DNA of 64,000 bases from Bowmanella denitrificans (GCF_002887595.1 NZ_PEBU01000005.1:62001-126000); one strand, 5' to 3'. Numbered from the stretch's first letter, positions 37,147-47,358 are shown. Made by a program: numbers and translations. The notes: a model not told the origin generated them from the sequence alone.

Positions 37147-38094
37147 TCAGTTCTGTGCGCTCAAATACCACTGGTAGGTTTTATCCAGCCCGGTGAGCAG
37201 ATCGGTTTGTGGTCGCCAGCCTGTACTGAACAAAAGCGACGAGTCCAGCCATTTGCGTGGCGTGCCATCTGGTTTGCTGGTGTCAAAATGAATGGTACCG
37301 CTGTAGCCGGTAATATCAGCCATTGTTCTTGCCAGTTCAGCAATGCTGATATCGCTGCCACAACCAATATTAATGTGTGACTGCATGGGCGAAACCAACG
37401 CCCAAAACCTTGCTGTATCCATATCCATTAAGTGCATACAGGCTTGGGCCAAGTCGTCTACATACAAAAACTCCCTGCGCACCTTACCCGTCCCCCACAC
37501 TGACAACTGGGGTTCATTGTTGCGCTTTGCCAAATGAAAGCGTTGCATCAGGGCCGGAATAACATGGCTGTGTATTGGATGAAAGTTATCAAAAGGGCCA
37601 TACAGATTGGTGGGCATAACACTGCGAAAATCGCATCCATGCTGGCGATAATAACTTTCACAAAGCTTGATCGCGGCGATTTTTGCAATAGCGTAGGGTT
37701 CGTTTGTTGGCTCAAGATGACCAGCCAGCAAACTCTCTTCAGACATAGGTTGAATCGCCAGTCTGGGATAAATGCAGCTGGAGCCAAGGTTCAGTAACTT
37801 GGTTACATCACTTTGATAAGCCGCATGAATAACATTGCAGGCAATCTGCAGGTTCTGATAAATAAAATCAGCAGGCAAATCACGGTTAGCCAGAATACCA
37901 CCGACTTTAGCTGCAGCCAGATAGACCTCATCAATCTTATGCTGTTTAAAGAAATGGTATACGGCCTGCTGATCCAGAAGATCCAGCTCACTTCGCTCTG
38001 CCACCAGCAGTTTAATGTCAGGTCGCGCTGATAACTTTCTGACCAGGGCCTGCCCGACCAATCCATTATGTCCTGCAACATAGATGCATTTCAT
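37147..38094 (-). CDS. fcl: GDP-L-fucose synthase
   Basis: About 315 residues, SDR superfamily. It has [16 protein letters not shown] for [31 protein letters not shown] with the catalytic Ser, [17 protein letters not shown] with Tyr-xxx-Lys, and [20 protein letters not shown], all diagnostic for GDP-fucose synthase. It performs the epimerase-reductase step from GDP-4-keto-6-deoxymannose to GDP-L-fucose. ATG at 38094 follows the gmd stop; an in-frame start at 38115 would overlap gmd and is less likely. It is last in a seven-gene operon. GDP-mannose supply genes (manB, manC) are not in the window. Confidence 0.94.
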   Translation of the reverse strand: MKCIYVAGHNGLVGQALVRKLSARPDIKLLVAERSELDLLDQQAVYHFFKQHKIDEVYLAAAKVGGILANRDLPADFIYQNLQIACNVIHAAYQSDVTKLLNLGSSCIYPRLAIQPMSEESLLAGHLEPTNEPYAIAKIAAIKLCESYYRQHGCDFRSVMPTNLYGPFDNFHPIHSHVIPALMQRFHLAKRNNEPQLSVWGTGKVRREFLYVDDLAQACMHLMDMDTARFWALVSPMQSHINIGCGSDISIAELARTMADITGYSGTIHFDTSKPDGTPRKWLDSSLLFSTGWRPQTDLLTGLDKTYQWYLSAQN

Positions 38095-38104
38095 AGTTTG
38101 CCCG

Positions 38105-39205
38105 TTAATAACCATGGTGTCTTAGCAGTGCCAGCTGCTTGGCCTGCTTTAAATCGGACTCAACCATTTCGTGGCATAAATCAGTGAAGTTATAGTCAGG
38201 TTTCCAACCAAGTTCACGCCCGGCCTTGCTGGCATCACCAAGCAACGAATCCACTTCTGCCGGACGGAAATATCTTGGGTCTATTCGCACTATGATCTGA
38301 CCTTGCTGCAACCCTGGTGTTAGCGTGGCATCCATCGATTTCACCCGACCGATTTCATCCTGACCTTCGCCTTCAAACTCCACCATGATACCCAGCGCTG
38401 CAGCGCATTCCTGCAAAAAGTCCCGTACCGAATGTTGCTCCTGCATAGCGATCACATAATCGTCTGCTTTCTCTTGCTGAAGCATCTGGTGTACCGCCCG
38501 CATATAATCCTTGGCATGCCCCCAGTCACGACGAGCCTCAAGATTCCCCAGGTACAGGCAGTCCTGCAGCCCCAACGCCATGGCAGCAAGACCACGGGTG
38601 ATTTTGCGGGTAACGAAGGTTTCACCCCGACGCGGGGATTCATGGTTGAACAAAATACCATTGCAGGTATACATGCCATAGGCTTCACGATAATTCACCG
38701 CAATCCAATAGGCATACAACTTAGCCACGCCATAGGGTGAGCGGGGATGAAATGGTGTCAATTCGTTTTGCGGTGTTTGTTTGACTAAACCATATAACTC
38801 AGAGGTAGAAGACTGAAAAAAGCGGCTATGTTTATCAAGTCCGCATTGACGCATGGCTTCTAACAGCCTCAATGTGCCCAATGCGTCTACATTTGCCGTG
38901 TATTCTGGGGTATCGAAAGAAACGGCGACATGGCTTTGTGCTGCCAGATTATATATTTCATCGGGACGGATCTCTGCCATTAGTCTGGCAAGCTGACTGG
39001 AATCGGTCATATCGCCATAGTGCAAGGTCAGTCTGGTGTCCTTATCATGCGGATCCTGATAGATGTGATCAATACGGCTGGTATTCAGAGACGAAGCCCG
39101 ACGCTTCATACCATGTACCCGATACCCTTCAGCCAATAAAAATTCTGCCAGGTAAGATCCATCCTGACCGGTTATTCCGGTAATCAATGCGACTTTTTCG
39201 CTCAT
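38105..39205 (-). CDS. gmd: GDP-mannose 4,6-dehydratase
   Basis: A 366-residue enzyme. It has [65 protein letters not shown] with the catalytic residues, [19 protein letters not shown] and [17 protein letters not shown], a near-textbook Gmd. It converts GDP-mannose to GDP-4-keto-6-deoxymannose, the substrate of fcl just downstream. Its ATG overlaps the stop of the wecG-like gene by four bases. Together these genes predict an L-fucose (or other 6-deoxyhexose) residue in the second polysaccharide. Confidence 0.96.
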   Translation of the reverse strand: MSEKVALITGITGQDGSYLAEFLLAEGYRVHGMKRRASSLNTSRIDHIYQDPHDKDTRLTLHYGDMTDSSQLARLMAEIRPDEIYNLAAQSHVAVSFDTPEYTANVDALGTLRLLEAMRQCGLDKHSRFFQSSTSELYGLVKQTPQNELTPFHPRSPYGVAKLYAYWIAVNYREAYGMYTCNGILFNHESPRRGETFVTRKITRGLAAMALGLQDCLYLGNLEARRDWGHAKDYMRAVHQMLQQEKADDYVIAMQEQHSVRDFLQECAAALGIMVEFEGEGQDEIGRVKSMDATLTPGLQQGQIIVRIDPRYFRPAEVDSLLGDASKAGRELGWKPDYNFTDLCHEMVESDLKQAKQLALLRHHGY

Positions 39206-39981
39206 GGTTTTCCTAATTGCTTACGACTCACCAATCTGTTCCACCAATGCCCTATCACCTGCCACAAACCTAACAGCAAAAATCTTGGATTATGTTTGAT
39301 GTAGCGCCAAAACAGACGTCTTGGTTCCTGACTAAAGCGATAGAGCCACTCTAAGCCTATTTTCTGCATCCATCTCGGTGCAGAAAGCTTTGTGCCTGTT
39401 ATAAAATCAACGGCCGCACCAATACCAATCATTAATGGCCCTAGGTGCTGATGGCTGGCCATCCATTTTTCCTGCTTGGGGCATCCAAGCCCAACAAATA
39501 ACAATTGTACCCCTTGAGCTTGAATGTCTTCGCGTACTTTTTCTTCTTCACATGCTGTTAGGGGACGAAAAGGAGGAGCAAAGCGGTACGCCAAATGTAA
39601 CCTTGGGAAGCGATTCAGCAACACATCCGTTAACTGCTGCAACTGTACGCTGTCGCTACCGCCGTATATTCCCACCCTGATGTTGTGGTGCTGAGCTTGT
39701 TCACATAAAGCGAGAAACAAATCCTGTCCTCGAATTTGTCGCGCACTTGTATGCCCCATTAAACGCTGCATCCAGCAAAGCGGACGCCCATCGGCCAAAA
39801 CCAAGCGAGCCTGACTAAGCAGTAGTGCAAAATCCGGGTCGTCCAACGCTTCCATGCACATATGTACATTAGCCAAACATACATAGCCTTGTTGCCCGGT
39901 CCGGCATAATTCGATAATAGTGTCCTGAGCCTGTTGGAAGCCACTAACCGCAACATGAGTGGAAAGAATAACTGATTTCAA
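39202..39981 (-). CDS. WecG/TagA/CpsF-family glycosyltransferase (GT26), second copy
   Basis: A 259-residue protein with [57 protein letters not shown] and the C-terminal [20 protein letters not shown], the GT26 pattern. It is the second such transferase in the window, the first being in the acidic locus. Donor unknown; UDP-GlcNAc, glucose or ManNAcA donors all occur in the family. The start codon appears to be TTG at 39981, since an in-frame stop lies just upstream; AGGGA within the end of the preceding gene gives a suitable Shine-Dalgarno. Confidence 0.87.
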   Translation of the reverse strand: MKSVILSTHVAVSGFQQAQDTIIELCRTGQQGYVCLANVHMCMEALDDPDFALLLSQARLVLADGRPLCWMQRLMGHTSARQIRGQDLFLALCEQAQHHNIRVGIYGGSDSVQLQQLTDVLLNRFPRLHLAYRFAPPFRPLTACEEEKVREDIQAQGVQLLFVGLGCPKQEKWMASHQHLGPLMIGIGAAVDFITGTKLSAPRWMQKIGLEWLYRFSQEPRRLFWRYIKHNPRFLLLGLWQVIGHWWNRLVSRKQLGKP

Positions 39982-39984
39982 CGA

Positions 39985-41127
39985 CTACATCCCTGCACTT
40001 AATTCATTGTAAAGGCTAAGCAGCGCCTGGGAATGAACCTGTGGTGTGTAGCGCTGCAAAAATGTCTGTCTGGCTTTTTTACCCATCTCTTCAAGCAACA
40101 GTGGTTGTGCTAGCATCTTATTAAGTTGTCCCGCCAGTATCTGCCAGTCGGCACTCTCTATCCATTCACCGTTATATCCCGGTTGAACCAGTTCCATCAA
40201 TGCCCCTTTTTTACTCACCAATGCCGGCGTGCCATGGGCAAAGGCCTCCATAACAACATTGCCAAAGGTTTCAGCTACACCAGACGGCGCAATCAATAAT
40301 GCTGCACCTTGGTATAATTCACTGAGGTAATGTTGCTCAACCTGACCAACAAAGCGAATACGCTCAGGTATGTCTGCTGTGGGCCGATTGGCTCCAGCGA
40401 CAACCAGTGGATACTCAACGTGTCGCCAGGCATGCAGTAGATTGTCCAAGCCTTTTTCGGCAGATTCACGCCCTACAAACAACGCATAATCCCGTGCCCC
40501 ATTGGCTTTATTGTGATCGGCCTTTGACGTCGAAGGATAAAAATGCGGCAACACCCGCAGCTTATCGGCAGCAAACCCCACTTTAATAAAGTGTTTACGC
40601 ACATAATCAGAGGGACAGATAAAACAATCGACTTGTTTGTGCCAGGTTCCCAGCACGCGGTGGCTTTCAATCATAGTGCCGACAGCCAGGCTCGCCAATA
40701 TTGAATTCTGATAACTGGCCTGCCAGCATTGTGACAAAGTATGCGCGACAGAATATCGGGCGTCACCCTCTGGCAACATGGCTGATGGTGTCAGACAGCG
40801 AAAATTGTGCAGAGTCAGTACCGTTTTCATCCCCAAGGCTTTCGCCTGATAAAAAACTGCCGGTGACAACTGAGGAAAAAAGTTATGCACATGCAATATA
40901 TCGCCCTTCTGCGCTTGCATGGCAATTAACTGCTGCTTGCCGCCACATCGCCAACTGGCCTGCCAGCCCAGACGTGCTTTTTCCAAAAGGCTGCTGGTTG
41001 CAGGGTTATATTGATACCAGGGGACCAGCTCAATACCGGCATCGCGCAGCAACTGCGCTTCGCGTTCCACTACCACATCTTCCCCACCACGGCGGCTGTA
41101 AAAGCAATGAGCCTGATAGACTTTCAT
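39985..41127 (-). CDS. Glycosyltransferase, GT4 family
   Basis: A 380-residue GT-B transferase. The N-terminus has VYQAHCFYSRRGGEDVVVER (first part shown) and GDILHVHNFFPQLSP, typical of a GT4 subgroup; TLHNFRCLTPSAM, DCFICPSDYVRKHF, ALFVGRESAEKGLDNLLHAW and the EX7E-like region APSGVAETFGNVVMEAFAHG complete the fold. It likely adds one sugar to the fucose-containing repeat unit in the cytoplasm. It overlaps the preceding GT gene by four bases and is followed after 3 bases by the wecG-like gene. Donor and linkage unknown. Confidence 0.87.
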   Translation of the reverse strand: MKVYQAHCFYSRRGGEDVVVEREAQLLRDAGIELVPWYQYNPATSSLLEKARLGWQASWRCGGKQQLIAMQAQKGDILHVHNFFPQLSPAVFYQAKALGMKTVLTLHNFRCLTPSAMLPEGDARYSVAHTLSQCWQASYQNSILASLAVGTMIESHRVLGTWHKQVDCFICPSDYVRKHFIKVGFAADKLRVLPHFYPSTSKADHNKANGARDYALFVGRESAEKGLDNLLHAWRHVEYPLVVAGANRPTADIPERIRFVGQVEQHYLSELYQGAALLIAPSGVAETFGNVVMEAFAHGTPALVSKKGALMELVQPGYNGEWIESADWQILAGQLNKMLAQPLLLEEMGKKARQTFLQRYTPQVHSQALLSLYNELSAGM

Positions 41128-42218
41128 GGCCGTATCCTAGTTTGCAGACAGGCCTGAATACCGGCAGCAAATTTGCTGACCATAGCTTCAATACTGTATT
41201 TTTCACTGCTTAGATAAGCGTTATGGCACTGTTGTGTATAGCGGTCTTTATCCATTAGTAATGCCGCTGTCGCATCACAGATCGCCTGCGCATCAGGTTC
41301 AACTAATTGGCCATTCACATTTGGCTCAAGGTAGGCGATTTCCGGACTGTGATATGGCAGATCGCAAGTTATATAAGGTAAACCTGCGGCAAAAGCATCA
41401 AGAATGGCCAGCCCGGTAAGGCCCGGATTCAGTACCAGTGCTGCCTCGGAGTAGGCACGCGCTTTGTCCTTGCCAAAACAGGGCCCGCGGTAATCCAGCC
41501 ATGCTCTGGGAGTCATCAAGTGCGCCAAAGGGCCATGGCCTAAAACAATCAGTTTTTGCAAAATACCTTGTTCGAATAATCGCTCAGCAGTGTCCAGCAA
41601 CAAGTCCAGGCGTTTTTGCTCATATAGCGCGCCGCAGTACAGCAATGTGCCGGATTGTTGTATCCCGGTTTGCCGCAGTGCAGCAACCTGCCGGGCAAAT
41701 TCATGCGTATCAATACTATTATTCAGTGCACTGACCTGCCCGGTTGGCATACCAGCCTGCTCAACATGCTCTGCGACTTTTGCGGTATAAGCAAAGAACC
41801 AGTCAGCTTTGTTGATTAGCCAGGACTTCAGTTTATCGCGCCAACCATAGTGTTGCCCCTGATGATGGAAACCATGCCCCCACCAGGCCAGCCTGGTCCG
41901 GCTGGAAAAGCGACGCCGCAGCAACAGCCAGTAATTTAGCAAATGACGATTGGCCTGTTCGACTATTACTAAGTCGTATTGACGCAGATTGCTTACCCGA
42001 TGCAGCGTCATGCGGCCAAACCGCAACACGGGGATCAACCGGTAGAAATCGGCAGGCGGCTCAAGACAATTGTCTTGTTTAAGTTGCTCGTTTTTATCTG
42101 GCCTGGCAAAGGCCACCGTGAGTTGGATATCAGCCGTCGCCAGTTCATCGTGCAAGCGTGTAAATAGCGGCACACGATATTGTTTTAATACATCCTGGAT
42201 AATTAATACCTGGTACAT
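41124..42218 (-). CDS. Glycosyltransferase, GT4-like family
   Basis: About 364 residues. It begins YQVLIIQDVLKQYRVPLFTR, a start seen in fucosyl- or rhamnosyl-type GT4-like transferases that act with a distinct acceptor domain; YDLVIVEQANRHLLNY, WWGHGFHHQG, LYCGALYEQKRLDLLLD and LVLNPGLTGLAILDAFAAGL follow. The usual EX7E glutamates are weakly kept in the last motif (TGLAILDAFAAG), where the first position is not Glu. ATG at 42218 overlaps the stop of the GT2 gene as TGATG, which settles the start over longer frames. It is one of four transferases in this operon. Confidence 0.8.
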   Translation of the reverse strand: MYQVLIIQDVLKQYRVPLFTRLHDELATADIQLTVAFARPDKNEQLKQDNCLEPPADFYRLIPVLRFGRMTLHRVSNLRQYDLVIVEQANRHLLNYWLLLRRRFSSRTRLAWWGHGFHHQGQHYGWRDKLKSWLINKADWFFAYTAKVAEHVEQAGMPTGQVSALNNSIDTHEFARQVAALRQTGIQQSGTLLYCGALYEQKRLDLLLDTAERLFEQGILQKLIVLGHGPLAHLMTPRAWLDYRGPCFGKDKARAYSEAALVLNPGLTGLAILDAFAAGLPYITCDLPYHSPEIAYLEPNVNGQLVEPDAQAICDATAALLMDKDRYTQQCHNAYLSSEKYSIEAMVSKFAAGIQACLQTRIRP

Positions 42219-43117
42219 CAGCGGCTTCCCACTTTGCCGCCGCGCAAATCGGCGGGCTTCTTGCCGCGCCACCACAGCCATAAGCGGGGAAACAGCTTGC
42301 GCACCAACACCTTAAGCCACAACAGCGGCCAAATGGCGCCACCGTGTCGGCGTACAAACAACATCCACTCATCCACCGGCACAAACTTACCCGGATGATT
42401 CAGTAATGTCAGCCGGGTCGATAAAGGCAAGGATGCATCAAACACTGAATTAAGCTTGGAATTTGACGCGCAACGGCCAAAATACCCTGGTGCCACATAC
42501 AATGCTAAACCGGCCTTTTTTAAGCGGAGACCATAGTCAAAATCCCCCAGCGCATGGGTGAAGGCCTTGTCCAGCAAGCCGATAGCAGCAAATGCCTGGC
42601 GGGGAATCAGACACAAATTGCCATTGATGAAATCGCATTGCTGACTTTGTGCCTGCGGTTGCAAAAGCGCGCCGAAACCAAGGGGGTGCCAGGCGCGTAG
42701 CGAACGTCGACCTCCGTAACTCACCTTATCAGCATCCGGCTCCAGCATGCTGCCAACCAATGCACCCGGGCATTCGGGCAGTTCAACAAAGGCTTGCCAC
42801 AACCTCTGCAGGGCATCCGGATATAATTGCACATCATCGTTCAGCCACAGATATGCGTCATAATCCTGCTGACTGGCCTGTTGCCACACATACCGCATAG
42901 CGCCATTCCAATACAGATTGCCGCTGCCCTGATGCAATTTCACCCAGGGATACTGTTCCTGCACCGCTGACGACGTGCCATCAGTACTGCCATCATCCAG
43001 TAAATAAATGTCCAGTTGCAGACCAACGGGTAACTGCTGGGCTTGCAGGGATGCCAGACAGGCCAGGGTTTTTGCCTTGCGGTTAAAGCAACAGATCAGT
43101 ATCGCCAGCGTTTTCAT
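42218..43117 (-). CDS. Glycosyltransferase, GT2 family (rhamnosyltransferase-like)
   Basis: A 299-residue GT-A transferase. ILICCFNRKAKTLACLASL opens the nucleotide-binding domain; LLDDGSTDGTSSAV and the DxD-type LWLNDDVQLYPDAL supply donor and metal ligands, and NGNLCLIPRQAF with DFDYGLRLKKAGL covers the acceptor side. The GNLYWNGAMRYV segment is typical of rhamnosyltransferase-like members. It overlaps the flippase gene by four bases and the next transferase gene by one. Sugar transferred is unknown. Confidence 0.87.
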   Translation of the reverse strand: MKTLAILICCFNRKAKTLACLASLQAQQLPVGLQLDIYLLDDGSTDGTSSAVQEQYPWVKLHQGSGNLYWNGAMRYVWQQASQQDYDAYLWLNDDVQLYPDALQRLWQAFVELPECPGALVGSMLEPDADKVSYGGRRSLRAWHPLGFGALLQPQAQSQQCDFINGNLCLIPRQAFAAIGLLDKAFTHALGDFDYGLRLKKAGLALYVAPGYFGRCASNSKLNSVFDASLPLSTRLTLLNHPGKFVPVDEWMLFVRRHGGAIWPLLWLKVLVRKLFPRLWLWWRGKKPADLRGGKVGSR

Positions 43118-44385
43118 AACTGCGGCTCCGTGCTTTGCTGTGGCTTTATTCTGGTCAGATAAAAGGGGTAAAGGTAAAGCAAAATAACCAGCTCACCGGC
43201 CAACAGGGCAAATAAACTGGCCACCGCACTCACTTGCCAGACCAGTAATGCTGCGACAGGCAAGGTGACCAGTGCAGCGGTTGCACAAGCTTTGGCCAGC
43301 AGTGCAAAGTTATCACTGGCCTGCGCAACGGTTGCCGGCGCTTGTCGGATGCTACGCAAGAACATGATACAGCCCCACAGTAAACATAGCGTCAACATGG
43401 TGTGCTGCTCATCTGCAGACCATAAACCGTGCTCCGGAAAATACAGCAATAGCGCAACCAACAGGGTGTTCCCCGCCCAGCTTAGTAACGACCAACGTGC
43501 CAATTGGCGGGCCGCCAGACCAGACAATGATGCCGGGGATGTATTTAATAAACTCGCCAGCCTGGGGCGTTCATACATTGCCAGTGCCCCCTGAACCACC
43601 AATACCGGTCGATAGAGCAGCGTTGCCGCCGCAATAGGGGCAAAGGCAGCCGGACCAGCCAGTAAACTGATGATATAGCTATGGCCATTAGCGGTTGCTT
43701 CCAGACTCAACGCCCCCACCAGCGCGGCCTTGCCCTGATTACGAATACCAAGATTAACCGTCTGCAATTCGCGGTCTTGCATCGATAACAGCAACTGGCG
43801 CATATGCTCCCAACCTAAGGCGATGATGCCAGCTAACAATGATACCCAGCAGACCATCAGCACCTGGGTCAGACTAATGTTGTCGCTGAACCACAACCAG
43901 AGCGCACCGAGCAGCATAAAAAATGCAGTTACCCAGTCGCTGCGCATACTGACAAGAGGTCTGACACTCAGGCAGTAACTGCGGCCAAACCAGCGAATCA
44001 CCCCCAACAAGACTAAGGTTCCGGCGTGCCAGAATATCTCTGCAGGCAAATCCAGTGCGTATACAAGTACGACCTGGCCCAGCATTAGCAGTAATGCCAG
44101 CAGCAGATTAGCCAGAAAGAAACCACGCAATGCCAATGGTGGTATCACAGGCTGATTTAAAAAAATCAGCAAGGGGGCACCTAACAGCGCGTTGGTTATG
44201 CCGTAGGCGAGGCCAGCGGACACCTGCAACATGGCAAAACTGCCAAATTCTGATGTCAGACCATTGCTCAATAACAGTAAGGATAAAACCAGATTAGCCA
44301 CCGCCAACGCGGCACTGGAAGAAACATTCAGTAGACGACGCCATCCTGGCCACAGGCTGTTTATCAACAACTTAACATCCATCAT
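43114..44385 (-). CDS. Polysaccharide flippase-like membrane protein (Wzx/MOP type)
   Basis: About 423 residues and a dozen hydrophobic helices, with few soluble stretches. AALAVANLVLSLLLLSNGL near the N-terminus and the paired-helix layout match MOP-family polysaccharide transporters; sequence identity to named Wzx proteins is not visible by eye. It is first in the operon that carries the transferases and GDP-fucose genes, so it is the natural flippase for that repeat unit. Start is uncertain: ATG ATG at 44385/44382 is favoured over the longer frame to 44427, but no clear Shine-Dalgarno was seen. Confidence 0.7.
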   Translation of the reverse strand: MMDVKLLINSLWPGWRRLLNVSSSAALAVANLVLSLLLLSNGLTSEFGSFAMLQVSAGLAYGITNALLGAPLLIFLNQPVIPPLALRGFFLANLLLALLLMLGQVVLVYALDLPAEIFWHAGTLVLLGVIRWFGRSYCLSVRPLVSMRSDWVTAFFMLLGALWLWFSDNISLTQVLMVCWVSLLAGIIALGWEHMRQLLLSMQDRELQTVNLGIRNQGKAALVGALSLEATANGHSYIISLLAGPAAFAPIAAATLLYRPVLVVQGALAMYERPRLASLLNTSPASLSGLAARQLARWSLLSWAGNTLLVALLLYFPEHGLWSADEQHTMLTLCLLWGCIMFLRSIRQAPATVAQASDNFALLAKACATAALVTLPVAALLVWQVSAVASLFALLAGELVILLYLYPFYLTRIKPQQSTEPQL

Positions 44386-44532
44386 TTGAGTAATAAGCCA
44401 GGCCAGTTTTGAACAGGATATCAGCACGAAACCGCATGCATGGAAACGCTATCACTGCACATCACGTCAGGCGAGAATTTACCCGCCAAGATAGCATGAA
44501 TTAGCAAATGAATCAGCAGGTACCTGCACTGA

Positions 44533-44553
44533 CAACCAGCCTCCTGCTGGTTG
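44533..44553. other. Hairpin in the divergent region between flippase and CHAD genes
   Basis: CAACCAGC-CTCCT-GCTGGTTG is a perfect 8-base stem with a five-base loop within the 220-base divergent region (44386-44605). There is no T-run. It may be an operator or a transcript structure; nothing else was recognised here. Confidence 0.4.
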
Positions 44554-44605
44554 CCAAATATGGTCCTGTTCATCGGGTTGTTAACAGCGCTAAAAACGTA
44601 AGGCT

Positions 44606-46198
44606 TTGACCCAACCGATAACCAGCGATAAAGTACTGAGACTTAGTATAAAAAACACCCACCAGGATGACCTCGCGATGTTGGGCGGCTGGTATAACGC
44701 GCATTTTGATGATCTCGACAAAAGTCGCTTGCAAGCTAAAGCCGCCCGTTTAGGTCTGGTGCTAAGCACTCATTCGTTGCTTAGCGGCGAGTTGCAACTG
44801 CTGGACAATGCCGATCTGGAACTGGCCGCACAAGATCTGTTGCTAGTCAAAGCGCAAGGTAAGTTGCTGCTGCTAAGTTGCCAGCCAGATGGTCATCATC
44901 CATTAATATGTCAGGCCCCTACTCAGGCCATTTTTTATCCCGCCAAGCTACAATCTCAACTAACACCAAGCCCCCTGCCAGCAGCTCTTTCGCCGCTGCG
45001 TAGCCTGCAGACGTTAGCCCGCGTAACCGGTAAACTCGAGCAATGGCTACTGCAGGACGACTGGCAGAAAACCTGCGGCAGTCTGATGATTTTGCACTTG
45101 GACTTGCCTGAACCGCTGATGTTCGTCCAAGTCATGCCCTGCCGCGGTTTTTCACGCTGCGAAACCTTACTGGAGCAATGGGTACTTGGACAGTTTAGTG
45201 AAACAACTGCCAGCAAGGCGTTTTCCCTGGCAAGTCATTGCAGTGAACATCCTCTGGTGACAGCCAGGAGTGCGCTGGCGATCCCGACCAATCAAACGGA
45301 TCTTGGCGCGTTGGCGAAAAGCTGGCTGGCAGCCTCAGTGAATATGGCGTTTGCCAATATCCAGGGTATACAACAGGACCGGGACACCGAATATCTGCAT
45401 CAATTCCGGGTGAATCTGCGCAAAAGCCGCAGCGTGTTATCGCTACTGAAAGGGGGATTCGCCGGGCCCCAGCAAAAGGCCCTGGCAGCGCAGTTGCGCA
45501 CTCTGATGAACCGCACCAATGAGCTCAGGGATCTGGACGTGCATCTACTGGCAGAAGACCAATACCGCGAAAACTTACCTGACAATATAAAGCCTCAGGC
45601 CGACAAATTAGTGCAAAGATTGCGCAGCAAACGTCAGCGCGCTTACCGCCACTTGTCCAGCATGTTGGCATCTAAGGCCTTTCAACGCCAAACACGACAG
45701 ATTCAGCAGGATATAGCTGATTTACCCTCAGGACCCAAAGCGCACAAAGCCGCACTGGAGTTTGGCCGTAAAAAATTACTGAAGCAGGTGCAGCGCATTA
45801 TTCAACTGGCTCAGCAACTTAGCTTTGATCCGAGCGACCAACAAATTCACAACCTGCGCCTGGCCTGTAAGAAGGCCCGTTACCTGGCCGAGTTTTTTTT
45901 ACCGGGGCTGACAGGCAAGACCATCCTGCACCTGGCCAAAACCCTGAAAAAGCTCACTACCCTGCTGGGTGATTTTAATGATCAGTGCGTGCAACAACAG
46001 GAACTTAATAGCTGGCTGTTGCAAGAGCAACAGCAGGTCCCCTCCGACCATAGCTATATTGCCTATTTACAGTTGTTATGCCAGCACTGCGAAGACAAAA
46101 AACAACAGGCCAGAAACAAAATCATCAGGCAGTTGCTAAAACAGCTGACAGCCGCCAGCCAACAACAGCTACTAAACGCATTAAGGAAGACCATATGA
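44606..46198 (+). CDS. CHAD-domain protein
   Basis: A protein of about 530 residues. The C-terminal half is a helical CHAD domain with the expected basic, His-containing helices: YLHQFRVNLRKSRSVLSLL, NRTNELRDLDVHLL and HNLRLACKKARYLAEFF followed by LLGDFNDQCVQQQ. CHAD domains bind polyphosphate and have been found on polyphosphate granules. The N-terminal 200 residues lack a CYTH-type signature and are not recognised. The start is probably TTG at 44606, as the frame closes at 44591 and no ATG occurs before residue 25; the Shine-Dalgarno is poor, so the start is uncertain. It overlaps the ParA-like gene by ATGA, so the two are translationally coupled. Confidence 0.85.
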   Translation: MTQPITSDKVLRLSIKNTHQDDLAMLGGWYNAHFDDLDKSRLQAKAARLGLVLSTHSLLSGELQLLDNADLELAAQDLLLVKAQGKLLLLSCQPDGHHPLICQAPTQAIFYPAKLQSQLTPSPLPAALSPLRSLQTLARVTGKLEQWLLQDDWQKTCGSLMILHLDLPEPLMFVQVMPCRGFSRCETLLEQWVLGQFSETTASKAFSLASHCSEHPLVTARSALAIPTNQTDLGALAKSWLAASVNMAFANIQGIQQDRDTEYLHQFRVNLRKSRSVLSLLKGGFAGPQQKALAAQLRTLMNRTNELRDLDVHLLAEDQYRENLPDNIKPQADKLVQRLRSKRQRAYRHLSSMLASKAFQRQTRQIQQDIADLPSGPKAHKAALEFGRKKLLKQVQRIIQLAQQLSFDPSDQQIHNLRLACKKARYLAEFFLPGLTGKTILHLAKTLKKLTTLLGDFNDQCVQQQELNSWLLQEQQQVPSDHSYIAYLQLLCQHCEDKKQQARNKIIRQLLKQLTAASQQQLLNALRKTI

Positions 46199-46941
46199 AG
46201 ATTATTGCCTGCTACAGCAATAAAGGCGGGGTAGGAAAAACCGCCAGTTCCGCCAATTTGGCCCACCTGATGGCCCAGGCCGGACATAAAGTTCTGCTGT
46301 GTGATCTGGATCCCCAGGGCGCATCGTCATTCTACTTTCGCCTGAAACCGGCCAAGAAGCTTAGCGAAGACAGCTTTTTTACCGACCAGGACAAGCTACT
46401 TAAAGCAATAAAAGGCAGTGATTATGACAATCTGGATGTGTTACCGGCCAATATGGACTTTCGCGATTTCGATATCTTTTTATCGCGTATGGCAAAAGGT
46501 CATAGTGCATTAAAAAAAGCCCTGAAAAGCGTGAAAAAGGAGTACGACTTTCTGCTACTGGACTGCCCACCCACCATTTCCATGTTGTCGGAGTCGGTAT
46601 TCAGTTGCGCCGACTGGGTGCTGGTGCCGGTAATCCCCAGCACCTTATCGGAACGCACACTGGAACAATTGCTGGATTTCTTCACCCAGCACCAACTGGA
46701 AAAGCACAAAATCCTGGCATTTTTCTCCATGGTGCAAGTGAGTAAGAAACTACACCTGGAAACCATGCAACGCCTGAACGAACAACATGGGGACCTGCTG
46801 CTCAGCACCTTTATTCCGTTTTCGTCCCATATTGAACGCATGGGCGTACACAGGGCACCAGCCACGGATTTTGCTAAAGGCACCCCTGCCGCCCAGCATT
46901 ATCTGGATTTATGGCGGGAACTGGCTAAACGCTTTAGTTAA
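46195..46941 (+). CDS. ParA-family ATPase
   Basis: A 248-residue P-loop ATPase. It starts KIIACYSNKGGVGKTASSAN with the deviant Walker A KGGVGKT, then LLCDLDPQGASSFYF (Walker A'), FLLLDCPPTISMLSES (Walker B) and VLVPVIPSTLSERTLEQL, the ParA/Soj/MinD-like pattern. No ParB gene or parS site is seen, so it is not a chromosome partition pair; it resembles the orphan ParA proteins that position other cargo on the nucleoid. The ATG lies within the stop of the CHAD gene (ATGA). The obvious hypothesis is that it positions polyphosphate granules through the CHAD protein. Confidence 0.9.
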   Translation: MKIIACYSNKGGVGKTASSANLAHLMAQAGHKVLLCDLDPQGASSFYFRLKPAKKLSEDSFFTDQDKLLKAIKGSDYDNLDVLPANMDFRDFDIFLSRMAKGHSALKKALKSVKKEYDFLLLDCPPTISMLSESVFSCADWVLVPVIPSTLSERTLEQLLDFFTQHQLEKHKILAFFSMVQVSKKLHLETMQRLNEQHGDLLLSTFIPFSSHIERMGVHRAPATDFAKGTPAAQHYLDLWRELAKRFS

Positions 46942-46953
46942 TTCACGTGGATG

Positions 46954-47358
46954 CTAAGCAAGGTTTAGCTGCCAGGACACGCCAAAGCGGTCATTCAGCC
47001 AGGCAAAACGGCGGCTAAACCCATAGTTACCAAGCGGCATCAGTGTTGCGCCATGTTCGCTCAAGCGCTCATAGACACGGGTAATTTCCGCTTCAGATTC
47101 ACATTCCACAGCCAGCGACATAGCTGGGGTAAAGCCAAACTGATGATCCAATGCGCTGTCCATTGCCAGCACCTCGGTGGAGCCGATGTGAAAGCGAGCC
47201 AGTTTAACGCTGCCTTCACGCTCAGGGCCACCCGCTTTATGATATTGGATATCATCAACAGCCGAGTCAGCGAACAACGACGTATAGAATTCGATAGCCT
47301 GCTGCGCCTTACCGGCTTGCTCCCCAACAAACAACAGGCAGGTAGTTATGGACTTCAT
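46954..47358 (-). CDS. VOC-family protein (PhnB/glyoxalase-like)
   Basis: A 134-residue single-domain protein with VOC-fold features: LFVGEQAGKAQQAIEFYTSL, then VKLARFHIGSTEVLAMDS, FTPAMSLAVECES and FAWLNDRFGVSWQLNL at the end. This matches the PhnB-like group often named 3-demethylubiquinone methyltransferase-like in error. The reaction is unknown. It stands alone, convergent with the ParA gene and divergent from the fragment at 47390. Confidence 0.85.
   Translation of the reverse strand: MKSITTCLLFVGEQAGKAQQAIEFYTSLFADSAVDDIQYHKAGGPEREGSVKLARFHIGSTEVLAMDSALDHQFGFTPAMSLAVECESEAEITRVYERLSEHGATLMPLGNYGFSRRFAWLNDRFGVSWQLNLA

Noticed and set aside
46195-46941. Chromosome or plasmid partition system
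   Set aside because: There is no parB gene or parS-like repeat; the ATPase is coupled to a CHAD gene instead.
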